Positions 13,044 through 28,534 are shown, numbered from the stretch's first letter. The stretch is 64,000 nt of DNA from Neocallimastix lanati (nom. inval.) (GCA_016946835.1 JACVTC010000011.1:1350001-1414000); one strand, 5' to 3'. Numbers and translations: made by a program. Notes: a model not told the origin generated them from the letters alone.

Positions 13044-13804
13044 CTTGTTTAAAATATATTATATATAATTATATCTAATGGTTCATTAATTTAATTATTT
13101 ATATATAAATTTTTTTTTCTTCTTTTTTTTTTTTTTTTTACTGTATATTAGTCCTTTATTTTCTTTTAATATTTAATTATTTTAATTTTATAAAAGAAGA
13201 AAAAAATAATAATAAAATTAAAAATATGAAGAAAAAAAAAAAAAAAAAAAGGTAAAAATAGTCGAAATAAATATGAAATTTATTAAAATTTAGATAGATA
13301 CATAAATTTAAATTCTCAAAAAAAAGAAAAAAATTTTTACATATATAAAATATTATATTATATTATTTATAATGCAAATAAATTTTAATTTATAATGCAA
13401 ATAAAAATGTATAATGTATGAACACCTTTTTTTTATTAACTGATAAATTATGTCATTTAAAAAAAAAAAAAAACTTTTTTAATTATTATTTTGTCTTATG
13501 TTTATATTTAATTTAATTTAAATATGAAATATGAAATAAATAAATGAGAAATGAAATACATGAGAAATAAAATATATACATAAAAAAAATTTTTTTAATA
13601 GTAAATTATAATGAAAATTTTATTTTATTTTAAATATTGTTTAATTGATAATTCTATGATTATATGTATTATTTAATTACTAAATCTAAATTCTATATTA
13701 TTTTGGTCATTTTGAACCAATTTAGTTGGTAAGTACAATAGCTTTATTAGCACGTGACATAAATTTTCAAATTATGGTAATACTAAATCTTAAATTTTAA
13801 TCAT

Positions 13805-13843
<39 letters not shown>

Positions 13844-15629
13844 TTTTTCACAATATAATATGTTTAAAATATAAAAATGTGAAATAATTATTTCTTTTTG
13901 TTTTTTAATTTAATAAAATGTAAATAAATATTTATTGAAAATAATAAAGTTGATTATATTTAAATTCCTGATATTTATATATATCAAGTCCCATCATATA
14001 TATTCATATGTAAAGACTAAATGAGTATAAATAACAAATATTAATTTGATTTACATGAACTACATATATTTAAGTAAATCATAATATAATTAGAATAATA
14101 TCATTACATTAACACATAAACAAGTTTATTAATATAAACAATTTATAAATTAAGTTGAAAAGAAAAAAAAAAAAAAATAATTATAATAATAAATTATAAT
14201 TTACAAAAATTTTAGTATTTTATAAATTATAATATTTTTACAAATATTATGAATTAAAATTATTATTTATATTTATTAAAAAAATATAAATAATAAACTA
14301 ATTATAAAATATTATTAATTATACATTTCTTATTTTTATAAATGTATAATATAATATATATTTTAAGGTTCATTATTAACAAAATTTGTATTCCATTAAA
14401 CAGGAAATATATTTTATATTTTGAATTAATTATACATAATAATTTATAACTTTATTTAAATCGATATTAAAGTGTTGTATTACAAAAAAAATATTTGCAA
14501 TATGAAATAAAAAGCATTATTATTAAAAATTAGATAATTAAAGAACTTTTTTTCCAAATAATAATTCAAAAAAATCAAAAAATTACATTCATTTCTAAAA
14601 TTTTTAAATGACATAAAGCATAATAGTGTAAAATATTTAGTTTATTGATATTTACTTTTCAAATAATTAACATGTTATTATTAATTATTAAAGATATTTA
14701 TTTCATATCTATTAATATATGATATATAATAATTTATAGCATAATTTATATAGAAAATCTTAAAAAATATATAATATATTTTCATGTAAGATCTTTAATT
14801 ATAAATTTTATAGCCAATATATATTTATTTGTCTTACCATAATAATTTTTTTTTTTTTATTTAGTAATTAATAAAATTTATTAGTTATCTTAATTACTTA
14901 GATCTTGTTTTATTTTTTAAATTTTATTCTATACTAATTTGAATTATTTAATTATTTTATACTGTTTTTTTTTATATATAATTTTTCTATAATTTGAATA
15001 ATTCTATTTATTAAATTTTAATATTTTTAAATAGATATATTTAATTATGTATTAATTGTCATTGGTATAATTAATAAAGCAGTTTGACATGTCATAATTT
15101 AAATATATTTTTGAAGATAAAGAAAGAATAATAAAAAATAATATTAATAAAAAAAAATTAAATAAATAAAAATAAATATGAATAAATAAATATTAAATAT
15201 TAAATATTTTTGATAATATTAGAAAAATTTCACATTAAGCAAATAAAATCAATATTCCTTTATAACTAAAAAAAAAAAAAGCTATATATATATATATTAA
15301 TTATATTTATTTTATTGAATACATAATGAAATAAATATATAATCTTTTTAATACATTTTTGAATAGATAGTTAATAATAATTAATTGAATAAAATTTTCA
15401 AAGATGAAAAAAATATTTACATGTTTTAGTTTAAAAAAAAAAATAATAAAATAATATAAAATAAAAAAAAAAAAAAACTTTATAATCTAAATTAGCTTAA
15501 CATTATTAATGACATTTAATTTTAATTCAAATTATAATGTTAATTTCTTATGTTTCTTCTTTTTCTTTCTTTCTTTCTTCCTTTCTTCTTTTGGTTTAAC
15601 TTTTTAATTTATATAAATTTCTTCACTAG

Positions 15630-15662
<33 letters not shown>

Positions 15663-15974
15663 ATTTTTGGCTGACCTATCTCAACGAATCAATTATACTT
15701 AATTATTTACGTTTTTAAATTAATAAAAACGATTTATACCTTGCAAAAAGGATAAATTTAAGTAATAATAATAATAATATATTTTATATTTTTAAACTTC
15801 TCCTTTTACATTTTTCATTATTTTGTTTTAATCTTATGTTAAATGAATTAATATTTAATTCTTTAAAATATAATATTAATTAATATATTTACATGAATAA
15901 ATTTGTGTTAAATTAATTTTTATGAATTAATTTCTTTGAACTTACTAAATTAATTGCTTTTTGTTGTATTTTAT
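13044..15974. other. Intergenic AT-rich spacer
   Basis: No gene or structured RNA seen. It includes TA runs near 13809-13832, many short homopolymers, a pyrimidine-rich CTTT tract at about 15555-15595 and a poly-A tract at about 15630-15657. One slightly less AT-rich patch at about 13700-13760 contains the palindrome CACGTG; I cannot assign a function to it. Confidence 0.6.
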
Positions 15975-19436
<3,462 letters not shown>

Positions 19437-20303
19437 TTTTTTTATTATTAAACAAAATTTTTAATTTCCAATTATTTACAAAATAACTTTTATTTAATTA
19501 AATATATATAATATTTTTATAAATTTTATTTAATAAGTTTTAATATATCTACAGTTTTATTTTTATAATTAAATTTGATGAGTAAAAAAAAAAAAAAAAA
19601 AAAAAAATCTCATATTTAAATAGTTTAATAATTCAATAAAATCTTATTAAAATATTTATATGTTAATTATATTAATGTATATTTTAGTTAAAAAAAAAAA
19701 TATTCATTATTTAATAAAATCCATGTATCATTGAAAGATTAGAAATTTTTTCCTTTATAATGAATAATATTTTTAGTGATTTTTTAATATTTTTGGCATT
19801 TATTAAACATATTTGATTTTTATCTCTAAATATTAAATTCATTATTAAAAATATATATATATATAACGAAATTAATTTTAATAAACTAATTAATTAATCC
19901 GACCAATTAACAATTATTTCTTTTAAAAAAAATAAAAATAACGAAATTAGTATATAGGGTTAGAAATTTAAGAAATTTAATATATTGAAATATTATATAT
20001 TTTAATTTTACTTAATTGTAACATTTTTTATAGTTATTTCATTATTATTATTATTTTTAATATTTTTTTATTTATTTAAAATATTATTATATAAACATAA
20101 TAATCTATGATATTATTTTTAGATTATTTAACTATTAAATTTATTTATTTATTTTTTTTTTATATCTATATAATAATAAAATATATTTATTTTAGTAGTA
20201 TGACATTTTATTTCCACTTATTTATTTATTTAATTTATTTATTTCTATTTATTTTATATATATATTATTTTTATAATATTATAATATTATTTAATTAATA
20301 TTT
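19437..20303. other. Spacer between the Asn-rich gene and the PPX1-like gene
   Basis: This AT-rich stretch holds the 5' region of the Asn-rich gene and the 3' end of the exopolyphosphatase gene. A poly-A tract lies at 19584-19606. The plus-strand open frame at 20107-20298 is low-complexity Ile/Leu/Tyr and not convincing. Confidence 0.6.
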
Positions 20304-21737
20304 TCAGAGTAAAGTTTGTAAATATGGTTGAAGAACTTTTCTTGAGTATTTTAAATTCTTCTGTCTAAAAAAGTAATAGCGATTTTCTTCTGATTTTTCA
20401 ACTACAGAACATTCAATATCAGAATTTTCTATTCCCTTAATAACATTATCTTCAATAGTTTTATTAAAATCGTCTGAAAATAAAAAGAATAATTCTCTTT
20501 TAAAGATGTCTCCATCTAAATGAGAAGCCATTAAAAGTAGGAATTTCAAATTTTGTTTTTCCATCCATTGTTTCATGGAGGTTATAATTTCATTTTTAGC
20601 ATCTTTATTGTTTTCTATTAAATTTTCGATACACCATCTAGAAATACTACTTATTCCATAGAAAAAGTTATCTGAAGACTCACCGTCTGCGTTAGAACGA
20701 TTTAAATATTTTTTAAAATCTTTACGCATTAAATCATAAATAGATAAATCTGCAATTTTATGTTTATTTTCTTTTAAAATTTTGTAGTAGTTATTGGTAT
20801 CAAAGTCTTTTTCTTCCTTTAATATAATATTTTTTAAAAATTCTGCTGAATTTTCATCGATATCAGTAGTTCGATTGTATTCTCTATTTAAATTGACACT
20901 ATCGATAAGAATTGGCGCAAGGAAGAGTTTAGCCATAGCAGTATCCATTTTATTTTGGAAAAGGGCTTGATTTTTTTCACTTTCTTGCTGATAAAGCTGA
21001 GTTATCAAAGAAACAGTTGAACCGACCATATTAATTATTTTTAAATTGGTTGGTTTATATTTATTTTCATCTACATGATGGTCAATAATACTTTCAATGA
21101 CATAGTCTTTATGACTTAAAAGGTTTTCAAAGTCATAACAAAGTCTATTATGATCAACTAAGACAATTTGAAGAGAATTTAATGAATTAAGAACAGAAGG
21201 AGTTAAATCATCTCTAAAAACAAGTTCTTCACTACAAGTTTCATAGTTTACTTCTTTTTTATTGTATTGAGAATTAAAATAGTTTACTAGAGGATAAATA
21301 CAATCTGTTTTTAATTTAAAATCTTCTCTATTTAAATTGATTAAGGGTACATATTGACGGTTTTTATCTTTAGATGTAATGGATGCTAAATATGAAAAAA
21401 ATAATGCTGAAACCATGGAATCAAGATCAGCTGTCTCATTACCTAAAACAAGGGTAGTAGTATTTTTTGTATTGTATTTATCGTTATTGATTAAACTTTT
21501 TTTGGAATGTTGAAGATGTTGAAGGAAATTCATGTTGAAATTTGATTTATTATTAATAATATTATTTTTTGTAGAATAATTACTATTTTGTATTATAGAA
21601 TGAGTCACTAAACTAAATTTAAATTTATTATATATTGTATTATTTACAACTGAAAATAATGTTTGATTCAATGATATATTAAAATAAAATTTTGAATTAA
21701 TTCCTTGACGATGTAATAAAATGGAATTAAATTTCAT
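20304..21737 (-). CDS. PPX1: Exopolyphosphatase, PPX1/DHH-DHHA2 family, with presequence-like N-terminus
   Basis: This single-exon gene encodes 477 residues. The family hydrolyses terminal phosphates of inorganic polyphosphate using two metal ions; its relatives are Mn-dependent pyrophosphatases and animal Prune. Visible motifs: LGNETADLDS at 98-107 (matching the GNESADxDS of yeast PPX1), VDHN at 194-197 and the family DHH box, DHHVD, at 219-223. A DHHA2-type C-terminal half contains SSISRWCIENLIE. The core aligns with yeast PPX1 from about residue 69 (MNFLQHLQHSKKSL), where there is an in-frame Met at 21533. The 68 residues before it are rich in Asn, Ser, Lys and hydrophobics and nearly free of acids, like a mitochondrial-type presequence. 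In an anaerobic fungus that would mean the hydrogenosome. A run of 24 A immediately precedes the ATG on the coding strand. Confidence 0.9.
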   Translation of the reverse strand: MKFNSILLHRQGINSKFYFNISLNQTLFSVVNNTIYNKFKFSLVTHSIIQNSNYSTKNNIINNKSNFNMNFLQHLQHSKKSLINNDKYNTKNTTTLVLGNETADLDSMVSALFFSYLASITSKDKNRQYVPLINLNREDFKLKTDCIYPLVNYFNSQYNKKEVNYETCSEELVFRDDLTPSVLNSLNSLQIVLVDHNRLCYDFENLLSHKDYVIESIIDHHVDENKYKPTNLKIINMVGSTVSLITQLYQQESEKNQALFQNKMDTAMAKLFLAPILIDSVNLNREYNRTTDIDENSAEFLKNIILKEEKDFDTNNYYKILKENKHKIADLSIYDLMRKDFKKYLNRSNADGESSDNFFYGISSISRWCIENLIENNKDAKNEIITSMKQWMEKQNLKFLLLMASHLDGDIFKRELFFLFSDDFNKTIEDNVIKGIENSDIECSVVEKSEENRYYFFRQKNLKYSRKVLQPYLQTLL

Positions 21738-21773
21738 TTTTTTTTTTTTTTTTTTTTTTTTCTATTATTATTA

Positions 21774-21845
<72 letters not shown>

Positions 21846-22276
21846 TTTATTTTATTTTATTTTATTATAATTGTTACATTTATGTACATATAAAATAATA
21901 TCATTATTAATATATGAAATTTTATTCGAAAAGAATAAAAAAAAAAAAAAAATATGAAACATATAAAACATATGAATATAATTAGATATATATTTATAAA
22001 TTTAGCCTAATAATATTTATATTAATAAATAATAGCAATATCCAGTTATATATCATTAAAATATAATAAAATTATAATCTTTTATTCTTAAAAATAAAAA
22101 ACATTAAAAAAATTATTTTTACAATTTATTATAAAAATATATTAGGCTTATACACTTAAAAAATAAAAAACAATAGCAAAAATATTTATTTTAATATATA
22201 TTTTTATTTATTTAATTAATTATTTATTTTTCTAATTTACTCTATATTTATAATAAAACCTCATTATTATTTTATT
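21738..22276. other. Spacer upstream of the PPX1-like gene and downstream of TAD3
   Basis: It includes the 24-base homopolymer abutting the PPX1 start (21738-21761), a TTA run and TA dinucleotides at about 21817-21836. No gene seen. Confidence 0.65.
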
Positions 22277-23215
22277 CTATTGTTTAATCGATATTTTAAA
22301 AACTTGAAAATGATGATTAAGTTCTGGTTGAATATGAATTTGATGAATACTTTCTAAACCTCCATCTAGTTCATTTTTTTCTAAAAAAAATATTCTTCCA
22401 ATTCTTGAATGAACAAGTGCCATACAACACCTAGAAATATATATATATATTGATTTTATTATTAATAATTTATTTTAATACTTTTTTTTTTTTTTTTTTT
22501 TTTGATTTTATTATTAATGATTTTTTATAATACTTTTTTTATTTTATTTTATTTTATATTATTTTTATTTGTATTCTATAACTTATATTTTTAAATATAT
22601 AAAGATAAAAATTATTTACTAATTTCTTACATTATACATGGCTCTTTAATAGTATATAAATCATAATTTGAACATAAATATGGTTTCGTATTGTCAACTT
22701 CGGAATTTAATTTACGTCTTTTACTCGCTTGATCGTCTATAATTAATATAGATTAATTATATATATATATTATTTTTTATTAATTTATTAATTTATTAAT
22801 TTATTAATTTATTTATTTATTTATTTATTAACCTATTTCAGAATTTTTTCCATTATTTCCATTATGAATAACTGATATTGTTTTTATACATTCCATTACT
22901 GAATGCTTTAATGGATGATTGCATTTTATTCTATTATCAGTTTCAATCGCTAATACCTCTGATGATGCGGGATCGACAATCACAGCACAATTATTATACT
23001 TAATATAATATAATAAGTGTATATACAAACCTAATTAATGTCACTAAAAAATATATATTTAAAAATTATATTAATTTATTAATAAAATCATTACTTTATT
23101 TTCAGGGACTTGGCGTTTATCTTCTTCCGCTCTATCTAAAGCAATACTTAGCCATTTTTTAGCATTTTCTAAATCTTTGTCGGATAATTTTATGTTACTT
23201 TTTGTAATAATTATA

Positions 23216-23258
<43 letters not shown>

Positions 23259-23266
23259 TAATAAAT

Positions 23267-23313
<47 letters not shown>

Positions 23314-23360
23314 AATTAATTTATATATTTAATAAAGAAATTTTTTTTAAAAATATATAT

Positions 23361-23398
<38 letters not shown>

Positions 23399-24512
23399 TT
23401 TGTTTGTTTGTTTGTTTGTTTAATATCCTTTACTATTGATATTTACTGTTGACTATCGTGATCTTTGAATATCATAGGCCATACATTTTTCCATTCATTA
23501 AATTGATCTTTTGTAAATGCAGGATACTTTGAAGCTTTACACATTCTAAAATCTTTTATTACATCTTCATTAATATTTGCATTTTTTAATAATTCTTTTA
23601 AACTTTTTTCAGTTTTTTCTATATCTGTTGAAGTATTTATAATAACGTCTAACATCTTTTCTATTAAATATATAAAATACAAGTATAATTTATATTAAAA
23701 TTTAATTCTCTATTAATAAACAAAACTATTATTATATTTTATATTTTATATTTTATATTTTATATTTAATTGAAATAATATAATAATTAATAATATAATT
23801 TTTTATATTATTTCAATTTATTTATTAATTACCATGTTTTTCTGATTTTTTTATTCTCTTTAAATGTCCAATATTCATTTCTACCATTGATAATTTTGAA
23901 GAAAGTATTCTTCATTTATTAAATTAAATAAATATAATTTAATAAAAATATAAATAAAAGTATAATTATTTAAAACAATTTGAAAAATTACATATCATGT
24001 ATTATAAAAAATTACTATTATAAAATTATTATAATTTAAAAAAATTTAAAAAATTACACATCATATATTATAATAAAATTTCTAATATATGAGATTGCTA
24101 TAATTTAAAACAATTTTAAAAATTACATATCATACTATATAAAATTGCTATATAATCAAATCTATTCGATATAGAAATTAATATAGAAATCAGAATTTTG
24201 AAATGTGTATCAATTTTAAATTGTATATCATTATATATTTATATATAAAGAAAAAAATTACTTCAAAATATCATTTGTTTTTTTTGGTTCAATTGAAGCA
24301 ACACAAATGTCAACTTTTATATATATATATATATATATAATATTGATTATATGAAATTTATAATTAATAAAAATGAGTTAATTAAAAATGGATTTCAAAA
24401 TGAAATAATAATAAAACATTTATATATTAAAATTACTAGTTTCAAGAGGTCTAGTAAATTCAATAGCCAATAACGGTTCATATTCTATTTCTTTTATTCT
24501 TATCTCTGACAT
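22277..24512 (-). CDS. TAD3: tRNA-specific adenosine deaminase subunit TAD3/ADAT3, eight exons
   Basis: I assembled this from splice sites. Coding order is 24512-24437, 24313-24262, 23909-23833, 23660-23447, 23197-23095, 22998-22833, 22736-22631 and 22430-22277. The join is 948 bases (315 residues, close to yeast Tad3) with every phase matching. TAD3 pairs with TAD2 to convert A34 to inosine in tRNA anticodons. Evidence in order: the N-terminal INIGHLKRIKK-type segment (here MNIGHLKRIKK); an N-terminal domain ending FNEWKNVWPMIF; NCAVIVDPASSEVLA; HPLKHSVME, where the cytidine-deaminase zinc His is kept but the catalytic Glu of HAE is Val, diagnostic of TAD3 over TAD2; then [27 protein letters not shown] (zinc-binding PCxxC, the ATG of IM split by the last intron). 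The start is the ATG at 24512, after an A-rich leader. Only exons 4 and 6 are visible as longer open frames. Confidence 0.9.
23198..23446 (-). other. Intron 4 of TAD3 containing stacked microsatellites
   Basis: The 249-base intron (GTAAAT donor, AAAAAG acceptor) is almost entirely simple repeat: a TTA array, a poly-A run, a poly-T run and a GTTT array. The A and T runs are complementary and could pair in the pre-mRNA. No other intron of the gene is this repeat-loaded. Confidence 0.85.
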
Positions 24513-24955
24513 TTTTTAGGGTATAAAAATAAATTTAAAATATTATTTAAATTTTTTTCATAAAAAAAAAAAAAAAAATATTCTGTTGTAATTGAAAATT
24601 TTCATAATTACTATAACATCAGAATTTTGTTTAGATCCATAATTTTATGTAATTACATAAATGTAATTAAATAATACAAATTGTATACATTTTATTTTTA
24701 TATAAAAAAATTAAAAAATATTAAAAAATATTATCAAATATTTATATTGAAATAATAATTATAGAATAAAAATCATTCTTGTTCAGAAGTAAGTTTATAC
24801 TTTCTCTAATATAATTTAAATCTTAATATTCAGTATAAATATTCTTTGTTAAGTTATAACATTAAGCTTTAGGCTAAATGGGTTTTTTAAACTTTCAGTA
24901 AATTATAATAATTATTTGGATATAAAACTATCTCAATATTGCTAATAATTTATCT

Positions 24956-24999
<44 letters not shown>

Positions 25000-25325
25000 A
25001 CATTCCAAGCTATTAAATAGTTTTATCTTATATATATATATATTTATGACATTAAAAACTATAAAATATTCTAAATTATCAAATAGTTTTTTCAATTTTA
25101 TTATTTGTATTTTTTTTTAATTGCTTTTTATTTTTATATTTTTTTTTTATTTCTTGGTTTAAACTATTATACTGAAAAATTATTGTTTCACCTTAAAATT
25201 AAAATTGATAATAAATTAAACCTTTTTTAATTCAGAAATTCATTAATTTTTAGGCTATATACCAATTAAATAATATTTATAACCATTACAAATACAATTC
25301 ATTCCATTTTTTTAAAATATTTTTT
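24513..25325. other. AT-rich spacer upstream of TAD3
   Basis: No gene seen. It contains a T tract at 24960-24998 and scattered TA runs. Confidence 0.65.
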
Positions 25326-25530
25326 TACTGTATTTTGATCGCACCAAGAATGGCTTTTTTTTAATAATCACCAAAAATGATTTAGTTCTTAAAGAAAATA
25401 TTTCATTCCTTTTTATAATTTTGACCAATAATGTCTGCATCTCTTCCACCAAGATGGAAGTTATATAATCGGTACCACATCACATATATATTTACACTCA
25501 TTATTCAGAACTTTTTTTTTTTTTTGACAG

Positions 25531-25565
<35 letters not shown>

Positions 25566-25666
25566 CTTAGAGAAAACCTTATTTAATTTATAATAATAAT
25601 AAAATTACATGATTTTAATGAAAAAAAATAAAATACATGAAATAAAATATTATATATTATAAAAAA

Positions 25667-25985
25667 TTATAAAAGTATGTTAGAAGCAATAATTTCTAAC
25701 TTTTCCCATTCTTTGATGATAACATCACGTCCATTATTGCGAGTAATAATTTCAGTATTAGTGTTATCAAACGAATCTGTATCAGATCTTTCACTAGGAG
25801 GTGAAAATCCATACCTTATCATTTCGACATCGACGCTCTTAGCAACGGTAGATTCAACGGAATACCATTTCGTCATCAATCTGAAAGATCGATAAATTAA
25901 TGGTATTACGTTTGTTAGAAACTCTGCAATCCCCACAAAATACGGAACAGTCAACGAAGTTGAACTTTGTTTAAAAATATTAGAG
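25667..25985 (-). pseudogene. LINE family A C-terminal coding remnant
   Basis: The encoded segment VPYFVGIAEFLTNVIPLI, then SVESTVAKSVDVEMIR and a final IIKEWEKLEII, aligns with the C-terminus of the large LINE frame at 46138-49314 (FFVGLAEFLTNVMPIV and following). It is only the last 100 or so residues of the reverse-transcriptase protein, with no catalytic part. Confidence 0.85.
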
Positions 25986-26154
25986 AAGGAAGAGAATACA
26001 CTTCCATAATTTTATTAATTTTATTATAAAAAATACATTTAGGTAAAAAGTAATTTTGAACTTAAAAAATAAAAAATAAAAGTTAAAAAAATAAAAAATA
26101 AAAAAGCTCAAAAATACTTTTAGGCAAGTTGTACTATACGGAAATACTTCCTTC

Positions 26155-26367
26155 CTAACAAATAAAAATAATAATAAAACCTAGAAGTAACATCTTTAAA
26201 ATAGATAGTGTGGTGTCTACTAAACTCTTTCCGGATTCATCATTTATTGAACTACTAAGATGAGGTTCACCCTTCGTAGAAACAGATGATTGACCTGTAT
26301 TATCATTATACCTTATCAGTACGCTCTTGGTTAAGTTTGGTATTTTGCAATACCTATCAAATAATAG
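26155..26367 (-). pseudogene. LINE family B C-terminal coding remnant
   Basis: FDRYCKIPNL, HNDNTGQSSVSTK and LVDTTLSILKMLLLGF match the C-terminus of the family B frame at 50899-51666. The upstream part of the open frame (to 26424) belongs to the surrounding family C element, so that frame is a chimera across the insertion junction. Confidence 0.85.
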
Positions 26368-26620
26368 CTCATTATTCAGAAAATTACTTATATTAACACG
26401 ATTTTCACCAATTGAACTATTCACTACATTATTAGAAACGATGCTATTAGTTCACTAATATTAATATTCCTATTTTCTCTATCACTAATTCTACTATTAT
26501 TAACAATATTATTTCTATGTTATTATTATTGATATTACAAATTTCGTTACTACTATCAGTATCTGTAGTTGATTCTACATGATTCATATCAGTAACAACA
26601 ACATAATTATACAATTATTA

Positions 26621-26969
26621 AATATATATTTTATATGCAAATACATTTATATTTTTTTATATTTTTAGGTGTCATTTATTTAATTTTTCAATTTCTAGTA
26701 TTACTATATTTTTTTAATTTTATAAAAGTATTAATTTAAAAACATTCAATAACTTTGAATTTTTATTACATACATTTTAACACACATATAAATTCAATGA
26801 ACAAAACTTCAAAAATATTTATAAATAAAATTAATTTGAATTTCATAAAAAAAATTTTTTATAATGTGAAAAATTTTATTATATATAGCATAAATAATTT
26901 AAATTTTATACAAATGATAATAAGTAAATTGCAGATTACATTTAAATATGCATTAGATCTATAATAAAT

Positions 26970-27003
<34 letters not shown>

Positions 27004-27127
27004 AAGTAATGACGATAATACTACAATATTATATATAAATATATATATATTATTTTTCTATTTAATAAATAATTATAATAAATAGATATTTATCTTTAAA
27101 TTTTTATTATTATTATTATTAATTATT
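26621..27127. other. AT-rich spacer downstream of the homeobox gene
   Basis: No gene seen. A T tract lies at about 26971-27002. The open frame at 26755-26964 is Asn/Ile/Lys-rich noise. Confidence 0.6.
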
Positions 27128-28534
27128 TTATATTAATTTATCATTTTGTGCTTTTTTCAACTTTCTAGCACATCTTCTTCTATTTGGATTATTACTTGAT
27201 CTTGCTCTTTTATTAATAAACCAATCATTAATTTGTCTATGAGTTAGATGTGTTTCACTTACAAGTCTATCCTTCTCATTATTTGAAGGATAATGTGAAG
27301 TATTATATGAAGTTTCTAAAATATGGATAATATATTTTGGGAACCTTCTTGATTCTTTTTCTTTCTTTTTTCCATTTGGCGTTTCATTATTATTTCTGCC
27401 AACAATTTGTTTAATACTCATGTTATCAGTAATTCCCTTATCCATATTTACAGATACCTTCATAGCATTATTGGAATTTCCTTCAAAGTTATTATTTATT
27501 CTGTTATCTAGATTAGATAGTAAATTATCACTATTATTATTATACTTTATGGATGAACTTGAATTTTCGCTACTATAGTAATATGATTGATTTCGGTACT
27601 GATTATAGGAATTATTTTGTTCTACTTTAATTGATGGAGAAGGTAATGAAATAACAGGTTGACTTGGAGTAGAAATATGTATATTATACATATGGTCAGA
27701 ATTTGGAGATGGATTACTACGGAAGAAGTTACTTGTTTTATTATTATTTTTATTGTCAGAATAATATTTATTATAATTTATATTTGAATTCACGTCACTA
27801 TTGTATATTTTATTTGTATTATTTTGATTGATGGGTATATTATATTTTTTATTATCATTATCTCTTATTGATGAATATGAAGACTTCCTACTTGATTTGA
27901 AATCATTTGGTTGGTTACTAAAGCTTTTATAATACAAAAGATCATCTTTGTCCATTTCCATTGAATTTATTCTCATATGATCAGACATATTACTTAATTT
28001 ACTCCTAAATGATGGTATATCCGGCATTGGTAATATATTATCTTTCATTGGAGAATTAACAACCTTCGTTTCTAAAAGATAAGATACTGGAGGCAAGATA
28101 TTATGGTTTCTATAAAAATAATCTTCTCTTTCTTTATTCAAAAATAAATTGTCGCCAATTTTTCTAATATCATTATCCAAGTTGTCCATTTTACTAATAA
28201 TAGGTGAAGAATACACAGTAGAAGAGGGAGATCGATATGGGTTATTATTATATGAAATAATATGTTTACTTCTTTCGTTATTTATGGACGATAAAGAAAC
28301 TGTACTAGTTCTAAAACTGTTACTAAATGAATTACTATTTATTGGCTTCTCTATTAAATTACTTTTTTGATAACTATTTAAATTATTATTAGTTGTATTA
28401 TTATTTATATTTCTGGCTTTTTGTTCATCCTTTTCTTTTAGGTGTAATAATACGTTAGCTACGTCAATTTCAGATTTAATATCTCCTTGTCTCTTAATAA
28501 TTGAAATGTTCTGATTATTTGGTATATTTATCAT
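27128..28534 (-). CDS. TALE-class (KN-type) homeodomain transcription factor
   Basis: The main exon encodes 468 residues from the ATG at 28534. Most of the protein is disordered and rich in Asn, Ser and Tyr. The homeodomain lies near the C-terminus at about residues 394-450: RRFPKYIIHILETSYNTSHY leads into PSNNEKDRL, then LTHRQINDWFINKRAR. The extra residues between helices 1 and 2 (the SHYP position of the PYP loop) and Ile in the recognition helix motif WFIN mark the three-amino-acid-loop (TALE) superclass with KN-type homeobox, seen in fungi as CUP9/TOS8-type regulators. A basic tail (RRRCARKLKKAQ) follows and may be a nuclear signal. It should bind DNA in the nucleus. A small upstream exon 28627-28615 (MRVE plus one base) with a GTAGAT donor and a TCCAG acceptor at 28537 would extend it in frame by five residues; I consider this likely but unproven. 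Confidence 0.88.
   Translation of the reverse strand: MINIPNNQNISIIKRQGDIKSEIDVANVLLHLKEKDEQKARNINNNTTNNNLNSYQKSNLIEKPINSNSFSNSFRTSTVSLSSINNERSKHIISYNNNPYRSPSSTVYSSPIISKMDNLDNDIRKIGDNLFLNKEREDYFYRNHNILPPVSYLLETKVVNSPMKDNILPMPDIPSFRSKLSNMSDHMRINSMEMDKDDLLYYKSFSNQPNDFKSSRKSSYSSIRDNDNKKYNIPINQNNTNKIYNSDVNSNINYNKYYSDNKNNNKTSNFFRSNPSPNSDHMYNIHISTPSQPVISLPSPSIKVEQNNSYNQYRNQSYYYSSENSSSSIKYNNNSDNLLSNLDNRINNNFEGNSNNAMKVSVNMDKGITDNMSIKQIVGRNNNETPNGKKKEKESRRFPKYIIHILETSYNTSHYPSNNEKDRLVSETHLTHRQINDWFINKRARSSNNPNRRRCARKLKKAQNDKLI

Larger units (their letters stand above)
25326..26620 (-). mobile_element. Nested LINE remnants: families B and A inserted in a family C copy
   Basis: The outer element is a minus-strand C-type LINE 3' region (26368 to about 26620, resuming at about 25326-25510), matching about 56540-56910 and 39250-39590. 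It is interrupted at 25511-26367 by a B-type LINE 3' end (C-terminus and 3' UTR homologous to 51390-51790). The 14-base sequence CTCATTATTCAGAA flanks that insert at 25497-25510 and 26368-26381, which is a target-site duplication. Inside the B 3' UTR lies an A-type LINE 3' end (25533 to about 25985) with its own poly-A (T run 25533-25562). The B terminus CCCTGTC plus A run continues beyond it at 25512-25532. All parts are 5'-truncated and non-functional. Confidence 0.88.
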
